A stretch of 64,000 bases of DNA, taken from Combretum micranthum (taxonomy: Eukaryota; Streptophyta; Magnoliopsida; Myrtales; Combretaceae). The position numbers and the translations under genes are program-made. The DNA lies in contig JAMXBD010000112.1 in NCBI GenBank assembly GCA_024138025.1, positions 806,001 through 870,000 of the forward strand, read 5' to 3'. The notes under the pieces are model-generated. The model searched no databases, was not told where the DNA came from, and saw nothing but the letters and a program-made list of their open reading frames with translations. Positions 22,354-35,577 of this stretch are shown here, in pieces. Position 1 is the first letter of the stretch. Every line of letters starts with the position of its first letter.

Positions 22354-23839
22354 CTAACAAGGAAGAAATACCCTAATAAGTATTTCATTACTTAACTAAT
22401 CCAAACTATAAATCAAAACTAATCAAAATTGTAATTCTCGCTATTTACGGAAGTCCCGACTTAAAACGGCCATAACTTGGTCATTTTAACTCGGAATTTC
22501 ACAAATTATATATTGATTTTTATCTAATTCGAAAGATCTACCTAATTATAATATTATGTTCAAGTTTTGAAAATATTGAGGTCAGGAAACAGAGGGATCA
22601 GATTTAATCAGTAACGATTTCCATTTCCGAAAAATAGTTTTGTAATTGTTTGAAATGTATCTATTTGATAATTCAAGTATACATGAAATATGAATGATTT
22701 CCTAACATGAATGGCATGTGATGAGTTCAATGTATGCATGATCTTGATGATTTTTGTTAGAAGAAAATTTTAGAACTCTTTATTTACCAAGACTTCAACC
22801 ATAACTACTTTTTGAAAATCTAGTTTTCTAACTCTTGACAACACACTTGTATTTTGGAATTCATTCTTAGGAATTTCTAGTTATCTTAGTTAAAATTGAG
22901 TCTTCATAACATATACTACCTAATACCTTCATTTCTACATAAAAATTTGCATTTTACACTTTGCAAATATGTTTTCAAATAGAATTTATTCAAAAATCCG
23001 AATTTTTAGAAATCCACTTTTTGAATGATTCCTTTGGGAAAACTTGTGTAATGCATTAAAATTTAAGAGTACTACCTAAGGACTTTATTTAATACATAAA
23101 ACATTCATTTTGAGCTTGAATAATAGGTGTTTCCATAGGCATCATCCAAAGTTACGAATTTTATAAGTTGACTACTAACTCAAAATTTTCTATCTTGATT
23201 CTACTTCTTGTTTTACACATTAATCTCATCCAAACTCATTTCAACTTATAAGAATCATTACTTAATGATACCTATTACCTATACTCTTCATTTTTCACAT
23301 AAAACATGAGTTTTAAAGTTGATACAAGGGTTTTCAAAATAGAGCTTTGAAGTCATACGAATTTTCTTTTGAAAATTTCTAACAAAAACTTTTCCTTTTT
23401 AAATTCTTTGTCTTATATACATAAAGATCTACTAACTACAACAGTTATATATACAAGATAAAGTCTTTATGAGCATTAATGCATGAGGATACAAGATATT
23501 TAAGTGAACATGAATGCCAAGCATAATATGAGTGTCTAAGTGCTAGATCTACTACTTTTAATGCATGAAAAGGAGTTTAAGAGTATGAACATATATTTTC
23601 ATGCAAGATCTCTACTTTTATATGCATGAACATGATAATATCTCAACAAAAGCTCATCAAACACAAGATCTACTCTTGTGATGGCTTGATATTCATGTAC
23701 TAGTATTTTCTTATCCCTAGCAAATGCTCATGTGCATTTAAGATGAGAATACACATGAATAATCTTGCCATGCCAAGATTAAATGGTAAGAAAGCTTAAG
23801 AATCATCACCTAAAGTTGGTTTAAAGAAGAAATGAAGCT

Positions 23840-23861
23840 TGTGTGTGTGTGTGTGTGTGTG
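23840..23861. repeat. (GT)n microsatellite
   Basis: About eleven GT units in the predicted leader exon of LTR B. B2 has a related GT tract at 46413-46430, and G inserted into it. Confidence 0.9.
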
Positions 23862-24605
23862 GAGGGGTTGTGGAGCTCACGGCAAAGAGAGGAATTAGAG
23901 AGAGAGTTTTGTAATTTTTGAACAAATAAAAATGAAATGAAGGAGAGAAAAAGTTAAAGATTATTTATATTAAGTAGCGCCGGCCATGTGAGGGGGAGAG
24001 AGAGGGAGAGTTGAATTTGTTTGAGAAATTGGAATTTATGTAATAAAAGTGTTAAATGTAATAATTTAGTAAGAAACAAAAATTTCTTGGAAAAGAAAAT
24101 ATAATGAGTATTTGTAAAGATGTAAGACTAGGGTATGGGTTGTGTGTGTAGTAGGGTGTACTTGTGAATAGTGATAAATAGTAGACAAGACATTTACTTT
24201 ACTAGGAGTAAAGAAAATACGGGAAAAATGCTATAACTGTAATTTTTATAACCCGAAAAATTATAGAACTTATATTTTTGAAATCCTTATAAAATTTCGG
24301 TTCTAAGGAGTATTCCAGAATATTTTTTTGAGTTTCTAGTTTCGGTGCTCGCTTTTCCATAATGGAGCTCGGAAAGGCTCAGAATAGAAAATTTTTCGAA
24401 ATCAAAACTTTCTATGGTTTGAAATATACTTTAAAATAATATTTCACATTAAATTATTTTATAAAATTTCTTTTGATATAAAATCGAAGGAAAGTCGGAT
24501 CTAGGGTTTCTAGGTTTCTCTCATTAAGCTTGAACTAATCCGGTTTAGGGTTTTGTTTTCCGGTTTCCGAAGTTTTCTTAACTACTAGGAAAACCAGAGT
24601 TTACA

Positions 24606-24620
24606 ACCTTCCCACCTTAA
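24606..24620 (-). promoter_or_regulatory. polypurine tract of Tekay-like element 1
   Basis: The minus strand reads TTAAGGTGGGAAGGT directly before the LTR start TGTAAAC. The same TTTAAGGTGG(G/A)(A/G)AGG tract precedes LTR K at 56479-56491, which supports both LTR boundaries. Confidence 0.75.
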
Positions 24621-25108
24621 ACAAAGTTTTGTCTTCAAAACTGAATTGACGTACCTTGTCCATCAAACAACTCGGGGTACTTCCTTTGGATCTCCTCTTC
24701 AGCTTCCCAAGTTGCTTCCTCGGAGGCATGATTTCTCCACAATACTTTAACATAATGAATTTTACTTATTCCGTAGCTTTTGGTTTTCTTGTCCAAAATC
24801 TTTGTTGGATGTTCTTCATATGTCAAATTCTCCTTCAGCTGAATGGGTTCCAATTCTAAAATCCTTTTCGGGTCGGGTACATACTTTCTCAATACTAACA
24901 CATGGAATATGTTGTGAATTCCTGACAAGTTTGGTGGTAAGGCTAGCCGGTACGCTAGATCTCCGATTCTTTCCAAAATTTCGAATGGTCCAATATATCT
25001 TGGGCTCAACATTCTTTGTGTACGTATTCTCCTTATACTTTTGATCGGGCTTATCTTACACATGGTCACCCCCTTTAAACTTGAGTTCCCTTTTTTCAAA
25101 TCCGCCCG
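24621..25108 (-). pseudogene. Tekay-type pol C-terminus with chromodomain
   Basis: Integrase C-terminal sequence RMLSPRYIGPFEILERIG and YRLALPPNLSGIHNIFHVL, then LRKYVPDPKRILE, followed by a chromodomain: LTYEEHPTKILDKKTK, KIHYVKVLWRNH, EEATWEAEEEIQRKYP, ending GTSIQF with its stop at 24635-24637. This identifies LTR B as a Tekay/Del chromovirus LTR; chromodomains steer insertion into heterochromatin. The 160 visible codons are nearly undamaged apart from a frame change at the start. At about 25108 homology changes abruptly to LTR sequence: the rest of pol, gag and the 5' LTR of this element are deleted. Confidence 0.88.
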
Positions 25109-25372
25109 AAAGTCTTGTATTAGATGCAAGGCATTCCCTTACGACAATAGAATACTTGTGCAATTGGAGCTAGATAATCAACTTGATAGAATAAGCATAA
25201 AAATACAAACCACAGATAATTCAGGATCATTTTCAAAATACCAGGAGGCATTCCCCCACAAAATAATAATCAGTCTAGGTAAAAGTTTTTGACATCAACT
25301 CGAGTGTTTAAGGTTTCCTATGGAAGTCTATACAAAAGGTAAACATAAACTTCTAGGGGAAACTCCTATTCT

Positions 25373-28300
25373 TGTCACGCCCCAAAGGGTACCCTAAACG
25401 CGACAGTCCACCGCACCCGATATTTAAACTCAAGTATGACAACCTTAGTCATCCCATGAGTTTACATATCATGTGTAAGGTGTACTCACACAACTTTTAG
25501 GATCACACTTTGATTCGAGTAGTCTTAAGAAAGCATACATAGCATTAAGAATATAAATCACGACCAAATAATCAGTTAACTTTACAAAAGCCATGGGGGC
25601 ATACCCCCGCCAAAATAATAGGAGTCTACATAGTTTAGCTCCAATTACATATATCTGAATTTACATTAAAGAGATTTTCCTAGAAGTCCACGCCTATACT
25701 AGGACCCGACTTCCTCAAAAGCTCTTTAATTCCATGTAGTAAACCTGCACAGAGTGTCCTCTCGAAACATCCAAAAATAGGAACACTGCAACAAAAACTA
25801 TTGGGGTATAAGCTAATTGCTTAGTGAGATTCATTTTTCTTCAAGTAACATGCCCGACCAAACTAAAATATCTATACAAGCAAGTTATAATTAAGCAACC
25901 ATATGAATGCACAAGCATATGAGCAAACAAGCATATGACTTTCCGGTAGTCATAAGTGAATGAATTTACGCCCTCTATTCGGGGTTTGGGGTAGTTCATA
26001 AGTCATGCAACTACAATTCCAAATTGGTCCATAAGACATGCAACCATAGTCCCAATCTTAAGTGGGGTGGTCCATAAGACATGCAACCACAATTTTTAAT
26101 GTTGGTTCATAAGTCATGCAACCATAGTTTCATTATTCGAATGGGGGTCCATAAGTCATGCACCCTAGTCCCCTTTCATTAAAGACCCGCTGCCTCCCAA
26201 GTACACCTTTGTCCCACCAAAGACATACTCGACAATGATATAAGACTCACTACGTGATATGCATGTACAGTTTATTCATATAATCATGACATATTACTTA
26301 GATAATTTAAAAGTGACCATACAATTTTCAGACATTCCAAATCTATACTAGCTCATACAAGATTATTACAACAAAGCTTGCCTCGATATACTTATCGTTC
26401 ATTCATGCAAGTTTAGATCACCATTCAAACACAATTTTATCTTTTCCTAAGTCTAATGCCACTACTACTACAAGCACATCCAAGAGCATAATTAATTGAG
26501 AAATGAACTCACTTGTCCATGTAGTGAAAATCCACTAGTCGTAATAGTCCTCGGGAAGTGGTAACCCGTCCTCCAATTCACCTAGGTACAAAGAATACCC
26601 TCAATGAGTATCTCTTATGAAGTTCTATTAAACTTAACAATTTTATTTACTAAGTTCGTCAATTTCCGCTAGGTTGAATCCTTAACTTAAAAAGGTCATA
26701 TCTAACTCATTTTAACTCGGAATTTAGCTTATAATATACCGATTTATACCTACTTCGAAAAGCTATCCATTTCTAAAGTTAATTCAAACATTTAAGATCA
26801 TTTAGGGTCGGAAACTACTGTACAGTAGGGTTACGAAAATTCCAGATTTTGAGCCTTTGTGAAAAATTTCCATATCTACTCTATTTAACTACTTAGACCA
26901 ATTTATTTTAGTCCTAAGCTTGCAAGGAGATTCTCAAAACAAAATTAAGAGATTACACACTTATCTAATACCAAACACAAAGTTCAAATGAAATTTCTAA
27001 GAATCCATTTTCATAAAACCGAAATTCAAGTTGAAACTCATTGTTTGTTTTGAGTAATTCCTTTGCTAAAACTTACTTAGTTCAATGAAAATAATTTTCC
27101 TATATTATATATTATCAAAGCATTCCATTTTCAATATAAAATACTTGTTTTGAGATCAAAAAGAAGGTTTTCAAAATTGGTCTTCTCATAATTACGAATT
27201 TCCACTTTGAAACTTACAATGAAAACAAGACCTAAATATTGTCTTCTACAAAGCACTTGATTTATGCAATACTTTTAGGAAAACCCATTCAAACTTATGA
27301 AAATCCATTCCTTAAGATATCTATATCAAGAGCCTCTTATATTTTTGTCTAAATCTTCATTTTAAAGTTGAATGATGGGTTTCAAAAATAGGTCTTGGTC
27401 TTGATCCGAATTTTCATAAATTTATTTTGGACATATCTCTTGGAAAATTTATCAAACTCATGAAAAACAACCCATTACATATTATATCTCAAGAACCCTT
27501 CATTTCTTGAATAAAATCCTCATTTGTGAGTTGGAAAACATGTTTTTATTTTGGATCTTTCTTGATCCGAAAATACAATTTTTGTTTTTGAAAATAAACT
27601 TTGAAAATCAACTTTGATTCTTGTAAGATGAAGCCTTGATGATATACATCCATCAAACCTTCATTTTCTTAACAAAAGCTTCCATTTTAAGACTTGAAAG
27701 AGGGTTTTTAAAATAGGGCATTGACAAGTTACGAATTTTTCTTTTTCATTCCAACTTGAATCTAAGATCTACTCAATATATAACCATGAAAGCATAAGAA
27801 AAACTTAGTAGTAGCCTTAACTCTAGATCTACACATAAACATAACTAAAGCTTGATAAAACTCTAGATCTACAAGCTATCACAAAAACAAGAAGATAAAC
27901 AAGCCTTCCATATAACAAAAATACTAAGAACAAAAGAGATCATCATCTAGAGGAGTGTTTCACTTCTTGGCATCATCATCCATAGCCTTTTAAGCTTGTG
28001 GAATGTCCTTTGATGCATGAAACATCCATGGTATCATCCTAGAACATCTTATAAGAGCAAAAAGGGAAAGATTACCTCAAATAATTGCAAGAAATATGTA
28101 TGGAAGCAAGAAAGAAAAATGGGGACAGCTTGTTTTCAAGAAGACAAGCAAGGAAGAGAGAAAAGAGAGGGAAAAAGAGAGAGGAAAAATATAGGGTTGT
28201 AAAATGAAAGAGAGAGAATAAGATACTTAAATAGAGATGTGTGTGTGTTAAATAAATTTTTAAAAAATAAAACAGCAGCTGCAAGTGAGGGAGGGCTGGC

Positions 28301-29063
28301 GTGATTTGTAGTGTGGTGTAGGGGGTGGTTTTGTTTGATTTTAACTTGTATTTTTGAAAGTGTAACAAGTTGTATCCATATCTAACTAAAAGAGACTTTA
28401 AAATAAAAAAAATAATAAAAATAATGAAAATGGCTAATTATGGGGAATGGTCAGCTGCAGTTTTGGGAAATGGAGTGTAAGAAAAAGTGAAAGAAGACAT
28501 AATAATGTGTAGTAATGATAATGTATGTGTACTTAGGTATGGGTTGATAAAGTACTTTTTGAATAAGAAAATATAAAATAAATTAAGAAAAATATTTTAT
28601 TTAAGTAGCAGAATTTTTATGATTTAAATAAAATAATCAATTAAATTATTTTTAGAAATTTAACAATTTAGTTACCGGTAAGAGTAAAATAAGCTTATAT
28701 GAGCTATAACTGATATTTTTAGAATTCGAAAAATTCTAAACTTGATATTTTTGAAATCCTTATAAAAATACGAGTCTAAAAATATTAAAGATATATTTTT
28801 AATTTTCCGAGCCCCGGACACGCTTTCCAAAGCAGTATCCAAACGGGTTCGAAATAAGCCGAAAATGAACCAATCTGATATTTTTAGTAATTCAAATATT
28901 ATTACGGACTATTCTAAAAACTTTAATTATTTTTCAACTCCTCGATTTACGAACTCGGGTATACAGGATCTAAACTGTAGGGTTTTAGTCATGATCCGTT
29001 GACTTAAGGTTTCCGGTAGACTTTCCGGCTTAAGGTTTAGGGCTTAGAAAACAGGGGTTTACA
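25373..29063 (-). mobile_element. solo LTR C
   Basis: A 3691-bp LTR from TGTCACGCCCC to GGGGTTTACA with exact TSD ATTCT (25368-25372 and 29064-29068). Both flanks belong to B2. Exon 2 lies at 26513-26581 and the leader exon ends at 28076 (GAG|GTAATC). A minisatellite-like block with CATAAG(A/T)CATGCAACC units lies at about 25990-26170. Small frames inside are not conserved. Confidence 0.93.
26513..26581 (-). other. predicted leader exon 2 of LTR C
   Basis: Acceptor TACCTAG before 26581 and donor ATGGACAA|GTGAGTTC give a 69-nt exon. Spliced to a TTTTTGTTGCAG acceptor near 25791, the ATG would open a frame of about 37 codons, the longest seen among the copies. Other copies do not share that peptide. 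Confidence 0.45.
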
Positions 29064-29945
29064 ATTCTTGTGTTACCTGAGTTGACCAAGTCTTGGGACG
29101 CAACCATAAATATGGAAACTGCAACAAAAAAAAGCTGTGGGGGTATAAGCTATGCTAGCTTAATGAGTAAATACTTCTAGAATATATGTATCCCACAATT
29201 ACACACAATCAAGTTGATTAAATCATCCATATAAAATGCAACAACCACATGGACATACAAGATATATGATCAACCGAAAATCATATGTTGAATGGATTTA
29301 CGCTGTAAGCCCCAAAAAATTTCAGTACATAATTCCAAGATGAACTTTGAAAATAAACCCTAAAAATCACTTCAAATTAAATCCGAACTTCGACTAGTTC
29401 TAAATTATGAAAGAATCCAGAAATTTCTCAATCTTGAGGAAAATAAGAATCCTTAAAAATAAAATAAGAACTCAACATACTTCAAATCTAAGACCACTAC
29501 ATATGACAAATTTCATACTTAACTCTGACTTATAAAATTGAGTAATATGGTACCCAATAACAAATTATTGAAAAGTAAATAACGATTGACTTTCGAAAAT
29601 AAAACCCAATTCAAGAATTTCGAAAACGTTAAGATATATTAAATACTTATAAAAATAAAATTTAAAATAAATTTATCAAATTAAATATGTTGTATAAACA
29701 TAAAACATCAGTTTCCAAATTAGCAAAGATCTAAACCAGAAAATCACCCGAAAACCCTAAGTGGAATATAATAGTTTAAGTTCGGCAATCTAGCGCCCTT
29801 AACCCTAGAGGCCAAGATGTAGTTTAAGTGTGTAGAATGGCTCGTAGTAATATAAGTTCGCTTTAAAATATCAAATTGGTAAATTTTTGACCTATTTCGA
29901 ACTCGTTTGGATACAGATTTCGAAAAGCGTGTCCCGAGGCTCGAG

Positions 29946-32900
29946 TGTCACGCCTCAATGGATACCCTAAATGTGACAGTCCGCCACACTCAATATTAAA
30001 GCTTAAGTATGACAACCTTAGTCATTTCTAAAAGCTTTTATATTAAGTGTAAGGCTTACTTTCACAATTTTAGAGGACCATATGTGGAATAATGAAGTTT
30101 AAGGAGATATAAAAACATATTAAGAAAAGAGGATTCACAACAATTATTTGTTTATGGCAAAGACTTTACAAACTTAAGGACAACTCCCTAATTACTAATC
30201 TATTATATACATATTAACATGCTAATACTAAGCTATACTTTATTCAGAGTTTTAATGTTACAAAGGGATTACCTGCCCGCATGGTCCACGTGGCCTTAAC
30301 CATAAATACGGAAACTGCAAAAGGTAGCTATCAGGGTATAAGCTGATAGGCTTAGTGAGAACTATTTCCATAAACAACTTCTTGTAACAGGATTCAAACA
30401 AGTTGGTTAATCACACATATGTAATGCATCAAACACGTGGGCAAACAATCATATAGCTTTCCGGGAACTATATGTTGAATGGATTTACGCCCTCCATTCG
30501 GGGTTTGGTGATACTCAAAACAAGTAGTTTTAACAATAGAAAATTTAAGCTTGCGAGCACTCATCGCCAAGCATTCATTAAAAACTTTTAAACTTGCGAG
30601 CACTCATCGCCAAGTATTCCGAATCTACTTGATTTGACCTTGCTTTCGGATCAACCGCCAAGCATATTTCATTAAGCCGCCAAGCAATCGCTTTCGGATC
30701 TTCCGCCAAGTGTTGCTTTCGACATGAGCCTACTATCCTTCTCACCCAAGGATAATAACCCAACCATGCGATGTGACTCACTTTGTGGTATGCATGAGTT
30801 CATTAATTTATAAAGTCATAACATAATTATTTTCAACTTTAAGGTGATCAAGGAATTTCACACAAATCAATATTAAACTAAAACAATCACTTAGAACAAT
30901 TCAGGCTTCGATATTCTTAGAATTCTTTCAAGGAATTATTTTACATGCATATCGATTTATCTTTTCCTAACTCTAGTGTAACTAATTTACAAGCACAACA
31001 AGTGTAGCATTTATTGGAAATAAACTCACGATGCCATAGACGTCTATTCCTCTAAGCGGATGAGTCGTTCACACACTCCACTTAATCGTAATAGCTCTCG
31101 TGGTGAAGGAATCCTTCCTCGAGGTCACCTAGCCAAAGAAAATATCCATAATGAGTTTTTCTTGAAGATTTTCTTGAATTTTGACAAAACAATGTCAAAG
31201 AACGTTAAAGTTCGTATAGAAGAATGTTCCAAAAAAATGGTCATAACTTAGTCATTTTAACTCGGAATCGCGCATATAATATACCGATTTCTATCTACTC
31301 GAAAAGATCTACCCATTTCTAAAATTATTTCCCACAAACAAAGCCATATAGGCTCCGAAAAAGTGGTGACAAAATTCACCACGGATTTTTAAGTAAAAAC
31401 AACTTTGGTTCAAGAAATCAAAATTTGTTTGATAAATACTTAGTTATCTATATGGTTGAAAAATTCTCTTTTTATAAATATATAACTCATATTTAAGCAT
31501 GCTCAAGTGTCTTGTTGTCCAATTATTTTTCTTAGGTAAAACAATGTTGGGTTGAAGCTTTTCGGAAATTGTTTTTGTAAATTTCCTTGAAATGAATACC
31601 TTGTTTTCTTTTATTTTCTAAAAACGTTTTATGTTGGTTTTATTTATCTTTTTCTAAGTGACTTTTGAAACTAAAATTTTCTACTTTCTAAGTTACATGA
31701 ATACTATATTTGAAGTTTTCTAGGAAATATGCTTTTCTTCATTTTTCTTGTGTCAATTCCTTTATTTACTTGTTTTGTAAAAATCTTTACTTGATATTTC
31801 TCATTCTTTTTCTCATGTCTCATATTTTTCAAAAATAATCATCCATGCATGAAAATTTGTTTTCTTTATAAAAGCAATGTGGACCATTTAAGGACTTTTT
31901 GTAGAAAAACTAATTTCTATAATTATATTAATTTCCTCTTGTAACTTGAAAAGAAATAACTTTATTATTTTCAAACTATAAATTTGCCTATTAGTTTGCA
32001 AAGATCTTTACTTAAAAATCTCCTAAGTCATCCATCTTATTTTCCTTTCTTATAAAAAGAACCATTTTAACAAAATATCTCCTTTTGAAAAACAAGGTGG
32101 AATAATAAAGATTTTAGTATCTTTTCAAAGCAAAAGTAGTTTATAAAATTATAGTGAGTTCTCTTTTTGAAAAGGAATGAGTTTATTTTGTGTTGATTTT
32201 ATACTTTACATAAACTTATTTCTAAGTGACAAAATTCTTCTCTTTGTTTAAATAAAATTATGGACAACAATCTAAATGAACATGATTATGAGAATAATAA
32301 TAACCAAAATAACATAAATCATAATAATAAAGTCAAGTATTGGAGTCTTAGCTTTTTCAAGGCTCCCGGGACTAAGAAACAGACTAGTCCCATAAAGAAA
32401 TAAAATGAAAGAAGAAAAGCTTGTTTTGACTTGATGAGGACAAGTCTAAGACTAGAGACTAGTCTTAATAACAACTTGGAATAAATAAATAAATTGCAAT
32501 GGAAAAGTAAATAAATTGCTTTGCATGAAGTAAATAAATTGCAAGTGAGCTTATATGCTCTAAAGAATATGTATAGATATATAAACAATAATAAATCAAC
32601 ATAAACATAAATGGATTGGCATGAACAAGAACAATACATGAACATAATGTAGTTTCCACAACTTGTAGTATTTGGAAACTCACACTATGGTCATGTAAAG
32701 TTACATGACATGAAGAAGAAGAAAGAATTATAAAGGGGTTACCTAAAGAAGACTTTGATATGGTTATGTGGTTATGGGTTTTTGTTGTTGGTGGAAGTTG
32801 TTGTGGAATTATTTTGAGAGAGTTTTGAGATAGTAATTTGAGAGAGCTTTGAGAGGAAAAATTGAGAGAGTTTTGGTAAGAATTTGTGGGTAGTGAATGT

Positions 32901-33643
32901 GTCAAAGAAGTGAAAGAGGAGATGAGGTATTTATAGGAAAATGGGGAGTGATTTTTGTGTGATTAAAATAAATGAAAAATTAAAACAAATGGAGAGGGAA
33001 GAGAGAGATGGGGTGCCGGCCACTTTGAGAGGAGAGAGGGGGTGATTTTATTTTTTTGTATTTTGTTAAATAAAAGATGTAATAAGTAAGATAGATGTGA
33101 TATAAAGTTATGGGAAAGGTAAAAAGTTAAGATTATAGGTTATGTAGAGTGTAAGAGTAGGTGTAAGAAAAAGTAGAGATAAAAGAATAGTGTAGAATAG
33201 TAATGAATAGTGTAATGTAAAGTAGATATGACAATTAAAGTACCGGTAGTAAGAAAATACGCGTATAATAGCTATATCTGTTATTTTTACTTACCGAAAA
33301 ATTACGAAATTGATATTTTTGGAAAACTTATATTTTTACGAGTCTAACGGTATATTCGGAATATTTTTATTATTCCGGGCTTTCGGGCACGTTTTTCGAG
33401 AACTGTGTCCGATCGGGTTCGAAGGACACCCGAATTTCGCGAAACTGAAACTTTTATAAAACCTATGGTTATTACGAACTATTTTAGCTAATTATTTCAA
33501 CTTCGTTTTTCCGGGCCAAAGAAAACGGCAATGCCGGATTTAGATTGATACGGTAAACTAGGGTTTTGTTGACCTTTAGGGTTTCGTTTGACTTCCGGTT
33601 AGGGTTTTATGCTAAACCGATTCCGAAAATTTAGGGGTTTACA
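29946..33643 (-). mobile_element. solo LTR E, nested in D
   Basis: A 3698-bp LTR from TGTCACGCCTC to GGGGTTTACA, exact TSD TCGAG (29941-29945 and 33644-33648). Its right flank continues D as AGATATTAAAA, which matches K at about 57134. TATA (reverse) 32929-32935, GCCGGC 33015-33020, leader exon end 32743, exon 2 at 31030-31128. A block repeating CTTGCGAGCACTCATCGCCA lies at about 30545-30620. Confidence 0.94.
31030..31128 (-). other. predicted leader exon 2 of LTR E
   Basis: Acceptor TTGGCTAG before 31128 and donor ATGGCATC|GTGAGT give a 99-nt exon with the conserved ATG at 31035-31037. Intron 1 donor is TTTAG|GTAACC at 32743/32742. Confidence 0.45.
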
Positions 33644-35570
33644 TCGAGATATTAAAAATATACCATTAGTACCGTTAGACTCGTATTTTCATAAGGATTT
33701 CAAAAATATAAGTTTTATAATTTTTCGATAACTAGAAATATCTGATTTTACAATTATATTCGTATTTCATTATTACCGATAATTAACTAGTCCTTTTGCA
33801 CTATTCACTATTATTCATTACACGATTTTATTATTCTTATAAACCCTTATAATTTTAGGTAAATATTTTATATATCCTAGAAAATTTCGTTTTCTAAAAT
33901 TTATATCATTTCGAGTTTGTACATGATCAGTTTCTATTTAAGACCCGATATTAAAAATAAAATAAATTAATTTAATAATTAAAAAATATTTTAAAAATAT
34001 TTTTATTTTCATAAAATAAATTTTTATAATTTTTCGGGCTATAAAAATATTATTTATAGCTCATATTTACGTATTTTGATCATACTAATAATATATTTGT
34101 TGAAATACTAAAATAATTCAAATAATTATTTAATTTTATTTATGAAAATTATTCCATTCATTTAAAGATATTTTTCTTAATTTTATTTTATATATTTTCT
34201 TAATAAAAGTACTTTTTCAACCCATACTTCAAGTACACTTCATTTGTCACTTCTACACATTAATCAAGTTTTCTTTCACTCATTTCACACTTCATTTCCC
34301 CATAATGGCAACTGACCACACCCCTAATAATAGCCTCTTTTCTTTTATTTTAATAATTTATTTAATGATTTAAAGCCTCTTTTAGTTAGCACATTAAATG
34401 ATACAAGTTACAATTTCAAATTTCAAGTTACAAGACAATTTAAACTCTCTCTCTCTCTCTCTCTTGCTACAATTCACGTGAAGCCCCCCAAAATTCTGCC
34501 ATTGTTTTATTTTTTTTCTTTCAATTAATTAACACACATTAATATACTCCTCTCTCTCCATTTAATGCCTCTCATTTATTTCTTTTCATTCCTTTGAAAC
34601 CCTATCTCATTTACTCTCTCTTTTTCCTCTCTTTCTTTCTTCTTTTGTTCTTGTTCTTGGAAGAACACAAGTTGCCCCCATTTCTAAACCTTGCTTCCAC
34701 ACTTCATTCTTGAAGATTTTTAAGTAAACTTTTTTCTTAAAGCTTCCATAGATGATATAGGTAAGGTTTAGTGAGACTTTCATGCATCAAATGACATTCC
34801 ATAAGCTTAAAAGCTAAGGATGATGATGCCAAAAATGAAACACTCATCTTCTCCATGATTATTATTGTAAATCTCCGAAATTTTTGGATTCGAATTATAA
34901 TTTAAAGCCAAATCAAAAGTCAACCGGATTCCCAGAGTCAACCAAACCCTAGTTTACCGTAACCGTTTAAGTCTAGCATTACCATTTTCACAAGCCCTAG
35001 AAAACGAAGTTGGAAACATTAGCTATAATAGTTCGTAATAGCTATAGGTTTTACAAAAATATCTGTTTTTCAAAATTCGAGTGTCCTTTAAACCCAATCG
35101 AACATGACTCTTGAAAAACGTGTCCAGGAGCTCGGAATAGGAAAAATATTCCGAATATACCGTTAGACTCGTAAAAATATAAGATTTCCAAAAATATCAA
35201 TTTCGTAATTTTTCGGTAGCTAAAAATATCAAGTATCGTCGTTATACACGTATTTTCTTACTACCGGGCACCAGCATTAAATTATCATGTCTACTTTTAC
35301 ATTACACTATTTTCTACTATTCTACACTATTCATCTATCTCTACTTTTTCTTACAACCTACTCTTACAACCTATACACCTATTTCTTACACATTTTCATT
35401 TCCAATACAATTTCACATCTTTCATTTCTTACTTTTAATTAATCAAAAGACAAAAAAAAAAAAAATTAATTTTTCCCTTCTCTTCCCCTTCTCCCCTCCC
35501 CCCCCATAATGCCTCAAATTGTTTTATTTTTCAATTATTTAATTAACACAAATTATCTCCCATATTTTCC

Positions 35571-35577
35571 TATAAAT
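35571..35577 (+). promoter_or_regulatory. TATA box of LTR F
   Basis: CCTATAAATACC followed by a CT-rich start region, about 700 bp into the LTR. Reverse-strand equivalents are seen in E (32929-32935), H (53309-53315) and L (62533-62539). Confidence 0.65.

Larger units (their letters stand above)
21293..24605 (-). mobile_element. LTR B, 3' LTR of Tekay-like element 1
   Basis: A 3313-bp LTR in minus orientation. On the plus strand it starts TGTCACGCCCC and ends GTTTACA. Immediately after its end is a polypurine tract on the minus strand, then a chromodomain pol end, so this is a 3' LTR rather than a solo one. It shares the family plan: GCCGGC 23979-23984, TATA (reverse) 23963-23969, leader donor after 23810, exon 2 at 22285-22353. 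The outer flank is GTATG; no matching copy is found at 47323, the other end of the block. Confidence 0.88.

Noticed and set aside
25041..25292. Plus-strand 83-codon frame across 25041-25292
   Set aside because: Runs across the pol/LTR deletion scar and is antisense to the chromodomain pol.
32319..32905. Hydrophobic minus-strand ORFs of 108 and 146 codons in LTR E
   Set aside because: Cross the predicted leader exon and intron; not conserved in reading frame in A, F or L.
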